Positions 33,911-41,692 of a stretch of 62,272 bases of DNA are shown piece by piece; position 1 is the stretch's first letter; each line of letters opens with the position of its first letter. The notes beneath the pieces are model-generated. The model searched no databases. It had not been told where the DNA came from and worked only from the letters and a program-made list of their open reading frames with translations. Source of the stretch: a virus; IMG/VR virus record IMGVR_UViG_3300032309_002862, positions 1-62,272 of that record; one strand, given 5' to 3'. Position numbers and translations under genes: made by a program.

Positions 33911-36592
33911 ATGGACTTCATTAACAAAGTACAAAAATTAAAAGAAACTACTACCTCACCGGAGGTTAAATCTCTGTGTGAGAACTTCTTAAACGAGGCA
34001 TCAAATAAAAATACCCTTATAGAGGGACTTAAAAATTCCAATGATGCTGAGGTTTCTGGTTTCTTAAGAGAAAATACATCAAACATCTGGAATGATTTCA
34101 GAAATCAAGAAATGGAAGCTTCCAAAAGAGCAGCTTCTTCACTTTTGGAATCTTGGAGCCAGAATACATCTAAAGGAGATAATTCCGGAACTTGGATTAC
34201 GCCTTCTAAAGAAAAATCAGGTGATAAAGAGATGAGTTCTTTAAACGAGTCCCTTTCTCACATAAAAGGTGATAAATCTGTTAATTCTTTTTTAACTTCT
34301 GAGTCTATTAAAAATCTAGGTGTTCTTGAGTCTGTTAAGTCTCTTCTTAGTTCACCTGTTGCCGAGCACATGAAGGCTAAGATCATGTTAGAGAATTATA
34401 AAAATATCCTTGTTAATAAGAATATCCCAGAGTATGCAGTTATTGAAAATTTTGTTAATGATTTAAGCCAATTGACATGGGATGCTAAATCTAAGGAGGT
34501 CTTTGAATCACTTCTAGATAAAGCTAATACTTACAACAGAGAGATATACGTTTCTAAAGTGATAGATTCTATTAAGGGATCTGGATCTAGAGAATTTTAC
34601 TCTGATCTTTATGAGTGTTTAAATGAGTGGATGGTATCTAAAGACAAGTCAAACGGTCTCCTAGTTAATCAAATCTCTAAATATTCTTTCAATCCTGTAG
34701 TTAAAAACCTTATAAACTATTTGAATCTTAACGAAAGTCGAAAAGATTCAAGCAGACTTTCTATCCCTGAAACTAATCAAGGTGAATCATACGTAGAGAG
34801 AGCTTATTCCGCAATGGCAACTAATGAGGATCAAAATTTCGCATTTGGCCTTGGTGGATTTATTTTCGAAGCAACAGAGAATGGCGTACAGAGAATAGAC
34901 GCTAAGACTGCAGCTTCTTCATACGGTAATACATTTGTTAATCTATTGGGAATTACTTCTAGACCCGATGTTAAGATAAATGAAGCGGGTGTTCATTTCT
35001 CAATCGGCAAGAAGGTAGTTAGTATAACAGAAGGAACGGAGAATAATCCTAATGTATTTGTTGGTAGAAATAAATTAGCTTTCTCTAATGTTAACGAAAT
35101 GGCTAAGATAATAGGATTGGAAGTATCCTCTTATATGGGATATAACGATATGTCTCTTGTAAAAGATATAGCTACCGTTTATGAAAATTACAATTCTTTC
35201 GTGGAGCTTGATTTTGCTAAGTCGATCGTATCTAGAATTTACGAGGGACTTTCTGTTAATCTGTTCAAATGGAACGATAAGATCTACCTTCAAAGAATAA
35301 ATGAAGCTATGAGAGAGAATTCAATATTCTCTGTTAATAGCATGCAAGCTGTTAAGTTAGTAAAAGACACATTAAGATATGATATTTCTGAAGGCCTAAG
35401 CGAATTCTTGGTTGGTGAATTAAGAACTAAATCGGTTCTTCTAAATGACAGATCTAGTCTTCTTGAAAACATACAAAATGTTGAGGAACAGTTGGCCAAA
35501 GTTCAATCCTTGATAGAAAATCCTAACTACTCGCATTCGTCTGAGCTTAAAGAAGCAGAGAAAATGCTAAAAAGGGAATTGAAGGTTTTAAGAAATAAAT
35601 GGGCTAGCATCAACGAGGAGATCGAGAAAATTGAAAATGTTGATTTAGATCCTAGCATGTACCTTATAGAGGATGCTAAATTTAATATAGGAGACTATGT
35701 TAAAATAAAAGAATCAGGAGAAACCGGTAAAATCGTTTCAATAGACGGTACTTCGGGAAGATATACAATTTTAACCGATGCGGGTAGAACAGAGGATCAT
35801 AGAGTAAACGATATTCAAGATTTAGAGGAAGCTATGTCAGATGCAGCAGAAAAAAATGCTGAAAAGACAAGTGATTTCGATAAAGACTATTTCGACAATG
35901 ATCCTGCTAGTGATATAGAAAGTGACGAGTCTGAAGAAGAGGATGGCACCGAGGAAGTAAAGGAATCAAATGCTACTTTATCTAAAGCACCTACGAGAAC
36001 TAAAAATGTTAAAGAAAAGCAATCACAGCCAACATATGCTAAAGCTCCTAGATCTAAGGATCAGGAGAAACCAATGGCTCACGATCTAAAGAACCCTAAA
36101 GCTGCTCACTATGCTGAAGGAATCAAAGGACAAAAGCCAACAGATTTTGATGTTGCTGGATATGCGATTGGTTATAATATCGACGAAGCTAGCGAAGTAA
36201 AGGACGGATCACAAGGATTAGCAGAAGCTCCTAATTTCGGTAAAATCGAGAGAATGCATGATAAAAATGCTTTAGCTGGTATGTCACAGAAACACGGATA
36301 CGCGAAAGCTCCTGGTGGGAATGACAAAATAGATCTTTCATTGGATCTACTACACGGATATAGAAAGGTACAGGAAGGGGTAAAAGGCGATGTTTCTAAA
36401 ACGGATCCGAATCTTGCTGTAGCACCTTCTTTTAAAGGTGGGGAGAAAAGCATCATGGCTCATGACATTAAAAACGAAAAGGCTTTTAATTTCGCTACCG
36501 CACCAAGCAAGCACAGAGATGCTATAGACTTTGGAATAAATGACGAGATTGGTTATAACGTAGACGAATCTGAATTGCAAAAAAAAAAGTAA
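33911..36592 (+). CDS. Large virion protein with KOW/SH3-like segment and C-terminal repeats (893 aa)
   Basis: An 893-residue acidic protein, mostly helical in its first 560 residues, including a coiled coil (residues about 515-575). A KOW/SH3-like strand set follows (FNIGDYVKIKESGETGKIVS), then an acidic linker. The last 220 residues carry loose repeats, with two copies of MAHD[LI]KN.KA...DF...IGYN[IV]DE and several (Y/F)AKAP or AP.F elements. The zero frame ends in QKKK then TAA, just after a run of ten A; the same repeat style continues in the -1 frame to 36750. Two late-promoter motifs precede it. Likely a structural or internal head protein; no family recognised. Confidence 0.6.
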   Translation: MDFINKVQKLKETTTSPEVKSLCENFLNEASNKNTLIEGLKNSNDAEVSGFLRENTSNIWNDFRNQEMEASKRAASSLLESWSQNTSKGDNSGTWITPSKEKSGDKEMSSLNESLSHIKGDKSVNSFLTSESIKNLGVLESVKSLLSSPVAEHMKAKIMLENYKNILVNKNIPEYAVIENFVNDLSQLTWDAKSKEVFESLLDKANTYNREIYVSKVIDSIKGSGSREFYSDLYECLNEWMVSKDKSNGLLVNQISKYSFNPVVKNLINYLNLNESRKDSSRLSIPETNQGESYVERAYSAMATNEDQNFAFGLGGFIFEATENGVQRIDAKTAASSYGNTFVNLLGITSRPDVKINEAGVHFSIGKKVVSITEGTENNPNVFVGRNKLAFSNVNEMAKIIGLEVSSYMGYNDMSLVKDIATVYENYNSFVELDFAKSIVSRIYEGLSVNLFKWNDKIYLQRINEAMRENSIFSVNSMQAVKLVKDTLRYDISEGLSEFLVGELRTKSVLLNDRSSLLENIQNVEEQLAKVQSLIENPNYSHSSELKEAEKMLKRELKVLRNKWASINEEIEKIENVDLDPSMYLIEDAKFNIGDYVKIKESGETGKIVSIDGTSGRYTILTDAGRTEDHRVNDIQDLEEAMSDAAEKNAEKTSDFDKDYFDNDPASDIESDESEEEDGTEEVKESNATLSKAPTRTKNVKEKQSQPTYAKAPRSKDQEKPMAHDLKNPKAAHYAEGIKGQKPTDFDVAGYAIGYNIDEASEVKDGSQGLAEAPNFGKIERMHDKNALAGMSQKHGYAKAPGGNDKIDLSLDLLHGYRKVQEGVKGDVSKTDPNLAVAPSFKGGEKSIMAHDIKNEKAFNFATAPSKHRDAIDFGINDEIGYNVDESELQKKK

Positions 36593-36750
36593 GTCGTAAC
36601 TATTATTTTGCTCCTGAGAACCCGGAACAAAATAAATCAGGTAAGCCTTTCGTAGATTCTCTAAAGGGAAAGTTCGCAAAGGCTCCGACTAAGCCGATAA
36701 ACAAACACGTAGAGGACAGCGAGGAAGACGAGGCCGAAACAAACAAGTAA
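36579..36750 (+). CDS. -1-frame continuation of the repeat protein after an A10 run
   Basis: The run of ten A at 36579-36588 precedes the zero-frame TAA at 36590. In the -1 frame the sequence stays open to TAA 36748-36750 and reads YYFAPENPEQNKSGK, then GKFAKAPTKPINKH and an acidic end, the same AKAP-style elements as upstream. No start codon with a leader is visible. This fits programmed -1 frameshifting or transcriptional slippage on A10 making a minority longer form. A one-base homopolymer error in the assembly, with the real gene simply ending at 36750, is the main alternative. Confidence 0.55.
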
Positions 36751-36798
36751 AAGCTTAATATAAAGATAAATTCTAAAATTTAAGCACAGAGATAAAAT

Positions 36799-36834
36799 AT
36801 CCCCTGTTTCTAATAAGAATGGGGGATTTTTTTT
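36799..36834 (+). terminator. Rho-independent terminator
   Basis: ATCCCC (36799-36804) pairs with GGGGAT (36822-36827), followed by a run of eight T from 36827. The loop is long at 17 bases but can partly pair. It separates the virion gene from the gp55-like gene. Confidence 0.65.
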
Positions 36835-36855
36835 GCATATAAAAAACCCCGCAGA

Positions 36856-37215
36856 ATGGCAAAAGTTTATGTTAAAAACAGTGAGCTCCTTAGAGCTGTA
36901 TCCGAATCTAAAGAGAAGGGTCAGCTAACAAGAGAGACGATCGATATGTTTACCCTCATGATAGAAGGTATTTCTAAGAAGATGGCTTACAAGGATCCTG
37001 ACGATAAGGACGATTGTATGGCTTTTGCCATGGAGGATCTTTGCAAATATTGGAATAGATTTGACCCTGCTAAATCTAATAATCCATTTGCCTACTTCAC
37101 GCAGGTTGCAAAGAATGGATTTGCTAAGGGATGGAAGAAATTACACCCACCAAAGAATCCCAAAACTATACCCTTCAGTTATATAACAGGAGAGGATAAT
37201 AGTTACAACGTTTAA
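36856..37215 (+). CDS. gp55: Late transcription sigma factor, gp55-like
   Basis: A 119-residue homologue of T4 gp55, the sigma that directs RNA polymerase to late promoters. YVKNSELLRAV matches T4 YVNNKELLQAI, and IMLIAEGLSKR in T4 corresponds to TLMIEGISKKM here. The region-2-like FDPAKSNNPFAYFTQVAKNGF matches the T4 segment [21 protein letters not shown]. T4 gp55 is 185 residues and ends in a hydrophobic-acidic peptide that contacts the sliding clamp; this protein stops much earlier (GEDNSYNV), so clamp contact may be absent or supplied by another protein. It probably reads the GATATATAGA elements. Immediately followed by gp4. Confidence 0.85.
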   Translation: MAKVYVKNSELLRAVSESKEKGQLTRETIDMFTLMIEGISKKMAYKDPDDKDDCMAFAMEDLCKYWNRFDPAKSNNPFAYFTQVAKNGFAKGWKKLHPPKNPKTIPFSYITGEDNSYNV

Positions 37216-37216
37216 T

Positions 37217-37702
37217 ATGTCCATAAAAAAGGTTAAACCTAACGGAAAACACAAACATGGGCTTTATAGTCCACAGAATCCCGATAAGTACATAGGTGAT
37301 ATACATAATATCATTTATAGATCTTCGTGGGAGCAGAGATTCTGTGCATATTGCGATAGAAACGAAAGGATAGTTAAATGGAGCTCTGAACCTCTTTTTA
37401 TAGATTACTGGAATCCATTAGATAAGAAAATGCACAAATACTATGTGGATTTTTACATAAAGACTCTAAAAGAAGACGACACCTATCAGGAGTGGATAAT
37501 AGAGGTTAAGCCAGAGTCACAAACTCAAAAGCCGATATACGAGGGTAAAAATATGACTCTTAAAAAACTAGAGAGCTATAACTATAATATGAAAATATGG
37601 ATAACAAATCAGGCAAAATTTAAAGCTGCTAAAGAATGGGCTATCCAAAGAGGTTTTAGATTTGGTGTAGTTGACGAGAAATTTCTTTTTAATAGTAAAT
37701 GA
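37217..37702 (+). CDS. gp4: Head completion protein (gp4/gp50-like, nuclease-fold)
   Basis: A 161-residue homologue of T4 gp4 (150 residues). Shared elements: NIIYRSSWEQRFCAYCD, IVKWSSEPLFIDYWNPLDKKMHKYYVDFYI, and WIIEVKPESQ. The D-x-F-Y and E-V-K-P residues form a PD-(D/E)XK-like core, also conserved in T4. gp4 acts after DNA packaging to make the filled head competent for tail joining. The start is one base after the gp55 stop; the stop overlaps the next gene by 4 bases. Confidence 0.9.
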   Translation: MSIKKVKPNGKHKHGLYSPQNPDKYIGDIHNIIYRSSWEQRFCAYCDRNERIVKWSSEPLFIDYWNPLDKKMHKYYVDFYIKTLKEDDTYQEWIIEVKPESQTQKPIYEGKNMTLKKLESYNYNMKIWITNQAKFKAAKEWAIQRGFRFGVVDEKFLFNSK

Positions 37703-38343
37703 GTTTTTCTGAAAAAATAAAATCATACAAGGACGGATTCATATCCCAATCTGAGACTGTTTCTAAAACTGACGAGTATTTTATAAGCTCCTATATAAAG
37801 TTATCGAACAGGGATTTTCGACCTGAAAAGTTCGACGGCCAATTTCTTCCCGGTAAGATCTATATTTTTAGATATAATCCTAAGCAGAAACCAGATGACG
37901 GTAAAAAAAAGGAGAAGGAGTTCATAAACAGACTACCGATAGTTTTAGCTTTTGATGTTAAGAAATCAAAAGATCTAAACAACATCCTATATGGATCGGA
38001 TTTAATAGCTACCCCACCTGATGAAAGAGTTAAGATATTGGAGAGGGTCTATGATTTTTCAGAGAGCATAATAGATTCTAATAAAAAATCGGGAAGCCAA
38101 TCTCCCGTGAACCTAAGTGGTGATAATGTAAAGTCTTTATTGAAAGGTACTGGATATATTGGAAGCACTAAAGGATTCGATATTTCATCAATGTCTGAAG
38201 TCTATGTTATAGGCTATGATGATTGGAAAAAAATACCATATCTTAGTGTAGCCCTTCTTCAAGGGTCTTCTCCGATTGAGATATATAATTCCTATAGATC
38301 GAAATTAAAAGATAATTCTGGTCTAGAAAATAAAAATAAGTAG
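37699..38343 (+). CDS. Unknown virion-associated protein between gp4 and the portals (214 aa)
   Basis: A 214-residue protein, translationally coupled to gp4. FLPGKIYIFRYNPKQ followed by LPIVLAFDV is a beta-strand pair seen in several uncharacterised T4-like phage proteins. Residues about 125-165 form a Gly/Ser-rich loop, and a strand and helix end it (VYVIGYDDWKKIPYLSVALL). T4 has gp53 (a baseplate wedge) after gp4, but this sequence does not resemble gp53. Likely structural by position. Confidence 0.5.
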   Translation: MSFSEKIKSYKDGFISQSETVSKTDEYFISSYIKLSNRDFRPEKFDGQFLPGKIYIFRYNPKQKPDDGKKKEKEFINRLPIVLAFDVKKSKDLNNILYGSDLIATPPDERVKILERVYDFSESIIDSNKKSGSQSPVNLSGDNVKSLLKGTGYIGSTKGFDISSMSEVYVIGYDDWKKIPYLSVALLQGSSPIEIYNSYRSKLKDNSGLENKNK

Positions 38344-38346
38344 TGA

Positions 38347-39921
38347 ATGGCTGGTTTTATAGATAACGAAAATGGTAATCCGGTATTTCAGAGGATTAGG
38401 GAATCTGTTAAGTCGATCTCTAAGTTCGGTATGAAATACGAGGACATGGTGATTAAGAACTCCATGGCTGTTGGCGCTACTGAAGCTGCTTTCATTAATC
38501 AGAACAAAACAAACGTTCCTGATGAGAATATGATGTATAGTCTTGCGAAGCAAGATACTATGGTCAAACAGTATATCTCTTATTTCGACAAGGATTATAA
38601 GGGAAAGAGGGATTATCTTAGGAAATTCTCTCTTAACCCAGAGATAGAAGGAGTTCTTGATATTGTTTGCGACGAATCCATAAACTACGACCCTTCTAAT
38701 TATTACGCATATCCCGATTTTCTAGATATAACTACTCTAAAAGAAAAAACAAGAGAAAAGGTTTATGATGTTTTTAGAAAAATATATGACATCTGGGGAT
38801 TTAGCGATGATATAACAGCATGGCAATTCTTTAGACAATTCATGGTGGACGGATTCCTTGCATTTGAAATAATCTGGGACAATAGGGGGAAAGAGATAAT
38901 TGGATTTAAAGAATTGGACGCTACTTCTTTAATACCTAGCGTAGAAAAACAACCAGACGGAAGACACGTTAACGTTTGGATACAATTTCCGAATGACCCT
39001 AAAAAGACAAGGATGCTATATGACTCACAGATCATATACATGTCTTATGCTAAGGGAAATTCAGTTTCCAGATTAAGTTACGTTGAGAGATTAATTAGAC
39101 CTTATAATACCCTAAGAATTATAGAATACACTAGGGTAATTTGGTCAGTGATGAATGCTTCATTCAAGCTTAAAATGACCGTTCCTGTTGGATCAAGATC
39201 ACCTCAGAAAGCTATGCAGACCTTGGGTGAACTTATGAGTATCTATAAGGAGGATATTAGCTTGAGCGATGATACTGGTGAATTGCTAGTTGACGGAGCA
39301 CCTAAGATACAATTCTATAAGAATTATCTGATACCACAGGGCCAAAACGGTCAACCTACAATTGAGCCCTTGACAATGGAGGGACCGAACTTAAATGATC
39401 CTGCCCCTCTTGCATATTTCTACGATAGATTCATAGAGGAATCTAAAATACCTGCTACAAGATTTAAGGGATTAGATGGATCTTCTAGTGCAACATATTC
39501 CAACACTGCGGATGGCCTGGACAAGGAAGAGGTAAGATTTAGTAAGTTCATAAGTAGATTGAGAACCAATTTTCAGGATATCATTATAAAGCCACTTTGG
39601 TTACAAATATGTAAAGACAATCCGGAATTAGAAAAAGATCTAGTTTTTAAGAGCCAGCTTGGACTTAAGTACATCAGCGAGAACCCTTTTAGGGTAAACC
39701 AGGAGATGGAATTGATCACCAAGAGAAAAGAAAGCGTAGATTCGCTAGCTCTTATAATGGAAGACGACGATAAACCTTATTTTTCGCAGACTTACTTAAT
39801 TGAGAATTTTCTCGGACTTACACCTGCAGACATTAAAGCTAACAAGATAGCAAAAGAAAAGAATGCCAAGAAGAAAGAGAAGGAAGGCGGAGAGGAAGAA
39901 GCACCAGAAGTTACTTTATAA
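38347..39921 (+). CDS. gp20: Portal protein, copy 1 (gp20-like)
   Basis: A 524-residue portal (T4 gp20 is 524). Landmarks: KSISKFGMKYEDMVI, YISYFDKDYKGKRDYLRKFSLNPEI, the wing/stem region FRQFMVDGFLAFEIIWDNRGKEI with GFKELDATSLIP, and YAKGNSVSRLSYVERLIRPYN. The tunnel-loop/crown half contains SRSPQKAMQTLGE and RFSKFISRLRTNFQDIIIKPLW. It would form the dodecameric ring at the capsid vertex through which DNA is packaged. The tail end is Lys/Glu-rich. Fifteen bases later a second full portal paralogue starts. Confidence 0.93.
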   Translation: MAGFIDNENGNPVFQRIRESVKSISKFGMKYEDMVIKNSMAVGATEAAFINQNKTNVPDENMMYSLAKQDTMVKQYISYFDKDYKGKRDYLRKFSLNPEIEGVLDIVCDESINYDPSNYYAYPDFLDITTLKEKTREKVYDVFRKIYDIWGFSDDITAWQFFRQFMVDGFLAFEIIWDNRGKEIIGFKELDATSLIPSVEKQPDGRHVNVWIQFPNDPKKTRMLYDSQIIYMSYAKGNSVSRLSYVERLIRPYNTLRIIEYTRVIWSVMNASFKLKMTVPVGSRSPQKAMQTLGELMSIYKEDISLSDDTGELLVDGAPKIQFYKNYLIPQGQNGQPTIEPLTMEGPNLNDPAPLAYFYDRFIEESKIPATRFKGLDGSSSATYSNTADGLDKEEVRFSKFISRLRTNFQDIIIKPLWLQICKDNPELEKDLVFKSQLGLKYISENPFRVNQEMELITKRKESVDSLALIMEDDDKPYFSQTYLIENFLGLTPADIKANKIAKEKNAKKKEKEGGEEEAPEVTL

Positions 39922-39935
39922 ATAAAAAAATAGAA

Positions 39936-41585
39936 ATGGCAGGATTTATAGATCCCATACAACCAAATAGTGCATTCGGAACGATACTGAGAAGTCTTTC
40001 TCAGATATCTAGGTTTGGTATGAAGTACGAGGATATGGTTGTTAGGAATTCACAGGCCATAGGTAAAACCGAATCTGAATTCTTCAATGAGCAGGGAACA
40101 GGATTTACAGAAAGTGAAGCTTTTTATTGGACGGTTTCTCATTCTGATACGAAGGTAAGAAAGTACATAGCTTATTTCGATAAGGATTATATAGACAAAA
40201 GAAACTTTCTTAGGAAGTTTTCGCTAAACGGTGAGATTGAGTTTATACTCGATACGGTAACTGATGAAGCTGTGGTTTACGACGAGAAGAATTATTTTGC
40301 ATATCCCGAGATCAAGAATTTGGACGTAAGCGATAAGGTGAAAGATAAACTGATGGAGAATTTTTACCGGATCTATCATCTTTTTAATTTTCAGGAAAGT
40401 ATATTAGCTTGGCAGGTATTTAGGCAGCTCCTAATTGATGGGTTTCTAGCTTATGAGATAATCTACGATAGCAGAGGCAAGCAAGTTATTGGATTTAAAG
40501 AACTCGATGCAACATCACTTCAGCCTATGGTTGAAAAAGTTGGCGAAAATGATTTTCAGCAGGTTTGGGTTCAGTATCCAAAGAATCCCCAAATGACAAG
40601 AAAGCTTAAGAATGAGCAGGTTATCTACATATCATATGCTAAAGGTAATTCAATTTCCAGGGTAAGTTATGTTGAGAGATTAGTTAGATCCTATAACATC
40701 CTGAAAATAATGGAGAACAGTAGGATTATATGGAATGTCATGAACGCTTCATATAGATTGAAGTTTGTTATACCTATAGGTACACAGTCACCACAAAAGG
40801 CCATGCAAACGCTAGGACAAATAATGTCTTATCATAAAGAGGAGATATCTATAAACGACAATTCAGGGGAATTGACTGTTAACGGAAGACCAAAAATTCA
40901 GTTCTATAAAAACTATCTTTTCCCTGAGAAGGATGGTGTTTCTCCTACCATAGAAACACTAAATGCAGCTGGACCTGATTTTAATATCATGGACAACGTG
41001 CTTTACTTCTTCAATAAACTAAAGCAAGATTCTAAAATACCGTATGCGAGATTTGCTTATAGAGGTGGAACACCTGCAAACAACCAAATTAGCATTGATT
41101 CTTTAGAAAGAGATGAGATAAGGTTCGAGAAGTTTCTTTCCAGATTGAGATCGATTTATCAGGAAATCATAGTTAAGCCTCTTTATATACAAATGTGTCT
41201 TGATTATCCTGAGCTTGTAAAAGATAGAAGCTTTAAAACTAATCTTGGAATTAATTTCGTAAGGGAAAGCGAATTCAACGATCTGGTTGAACTTGCTAAT
41301 CTAGTTAAAAGAGGGGATTTTATAAAATCTCTTGCTGACATGAAAGTTAAAGTTGGTGAAGAAGAGCAGCCTTATTTTGATAAAGATTTCCTTGTTCAGA
41401 GATTTTTAGGTCTAACACCGGAGCAGATAGAGGGCAATGCTTCATACAAAGAGCTTGAAGCTAAATCTGCTAAAAAGGAAAGCTCTACTAGCGGAGCTGA
41501 GGGCGAGGCAGCTCCAGCGGAAGAAGAAGCGGCAGCTCCAGCGGAAGAAGAAGCGGCAGCACCCGCTGAGGAAAAGACTGCATAG
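39936..41585 (+). CDS. gp20: Portal protein, copy 2 (gp20-like paralogue)
   Basis: A 549-residue paralogue of the preceding portal, aligned end to end: MAGFID, RFGMKYEDMVVRNSQ, YIAYFDKDYIDKRNFLRKFSLNGEI, FRQLLIDGFLAYEIIYDSRGKQVIGFKELDATSLQP, YAKGNSISRVSYVERLVRSYN, SPQKAMQTLGQIM, RFEKFLSRLRSIYQEIIVKPLY. All regions are kept in both copies, so neither looks like a decaying pseudogene. It differs most at the extreme C-terminus, a repeat of APAEEEAA three times. A terminator follows. A mixed ring or two alternative vertex rings are possible. Confidence 0.92.
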   Translation: MAGFIDPIQPNSAFGTILRSLSQISRFGMKYEDMVVRNSQAIGKTESEFFNEQGTGFTESEAFYWTVSHSDTKVRKYIAYFDKDYIDKRNFLRKFSLNGEIEFILDTVTDEAVVYDEKNYFAYPEIKNLDVSDKVKDKLMENFYRIYHLFNFQESILAWQVFRQLLIDGFLAYEIIYDSRGKQVIGFKELDATSLQPMVEKVGENDFQQVWVQYPKNPQMTRKLKNEQVIYISYAKGNSISRVSYVERLVRSYNILKIMENSRIIWNVMNASYRLKFVIPIGTQSPQKAMQTLGQIMSYHKEEISINDNSGELTVNGRPKIQFYKNYLFPEKDGVSPTIETLNAAGPDFNIMDNVLYFFNKLKQDSKIPYARFAYRGGTPANNQISIDSLERDEIRFEKFLSRLRSIYQEIIVKPLYIQMCLDYPELVKDRSFKTNLGINFVRESEFNDLVELANLVKRGDFIKSLADMKVKVGEEEQPYFDKDFLVQRFLGLTPEQIEGNASYKELEAKSAKKESSTSGAEGEAAPAEEEAAAPAEEEAAAPAEEKTA

Positions 41586-41630
41586 TCCAGCCTAACACTC
41601 TAATACGTAATTACATTTATCATTCTCCAT

Positions 41631-41658
41631 AAACCGTCGGAATACCTACGGTTTTTTT
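41631..41658 (+). terminator. Rho-independent terminator after the portals
   Basis: AAACCGTCGG / CCTACGGTTT (41631-41640 and 41645-41654) with one internal mismatch and a 4-base loop AATA, then a T tract. Marks the end of the portal unit and the start of replication genes. Confidence 0.85.
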
Positions 41659-41661
41659 ATT

Positions 41662-41669
41662 TATATTTG
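41662..41669 (+). promoter_or_regulatory. Possible host-type promoter -7 box TATATTTG
   Basis: Matches the Bacteroidota TAnnTTTG -7 consensus, 23 bases before the ligase ATG and just after a terminator. The upstream -33 TTTG box is not evident. Confidence 0.3.
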
Positions 41670-41692
41670 TATTATAACTAAATAGAAGTAAA

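Noticed and set aside
36751-36855. A tRNA or small RNA in the gap before gp55
   Set aside because: No cloverleaf or CCA-type end; the only structure is the terminator hairpin at 36799.
37699-38343. Identity as T4 baseplate wedge gp53, by synteny
   Set aside because: T4 gp53 has a distinct start and aromatic pattern not seen here; only the position after gp4 agrees.
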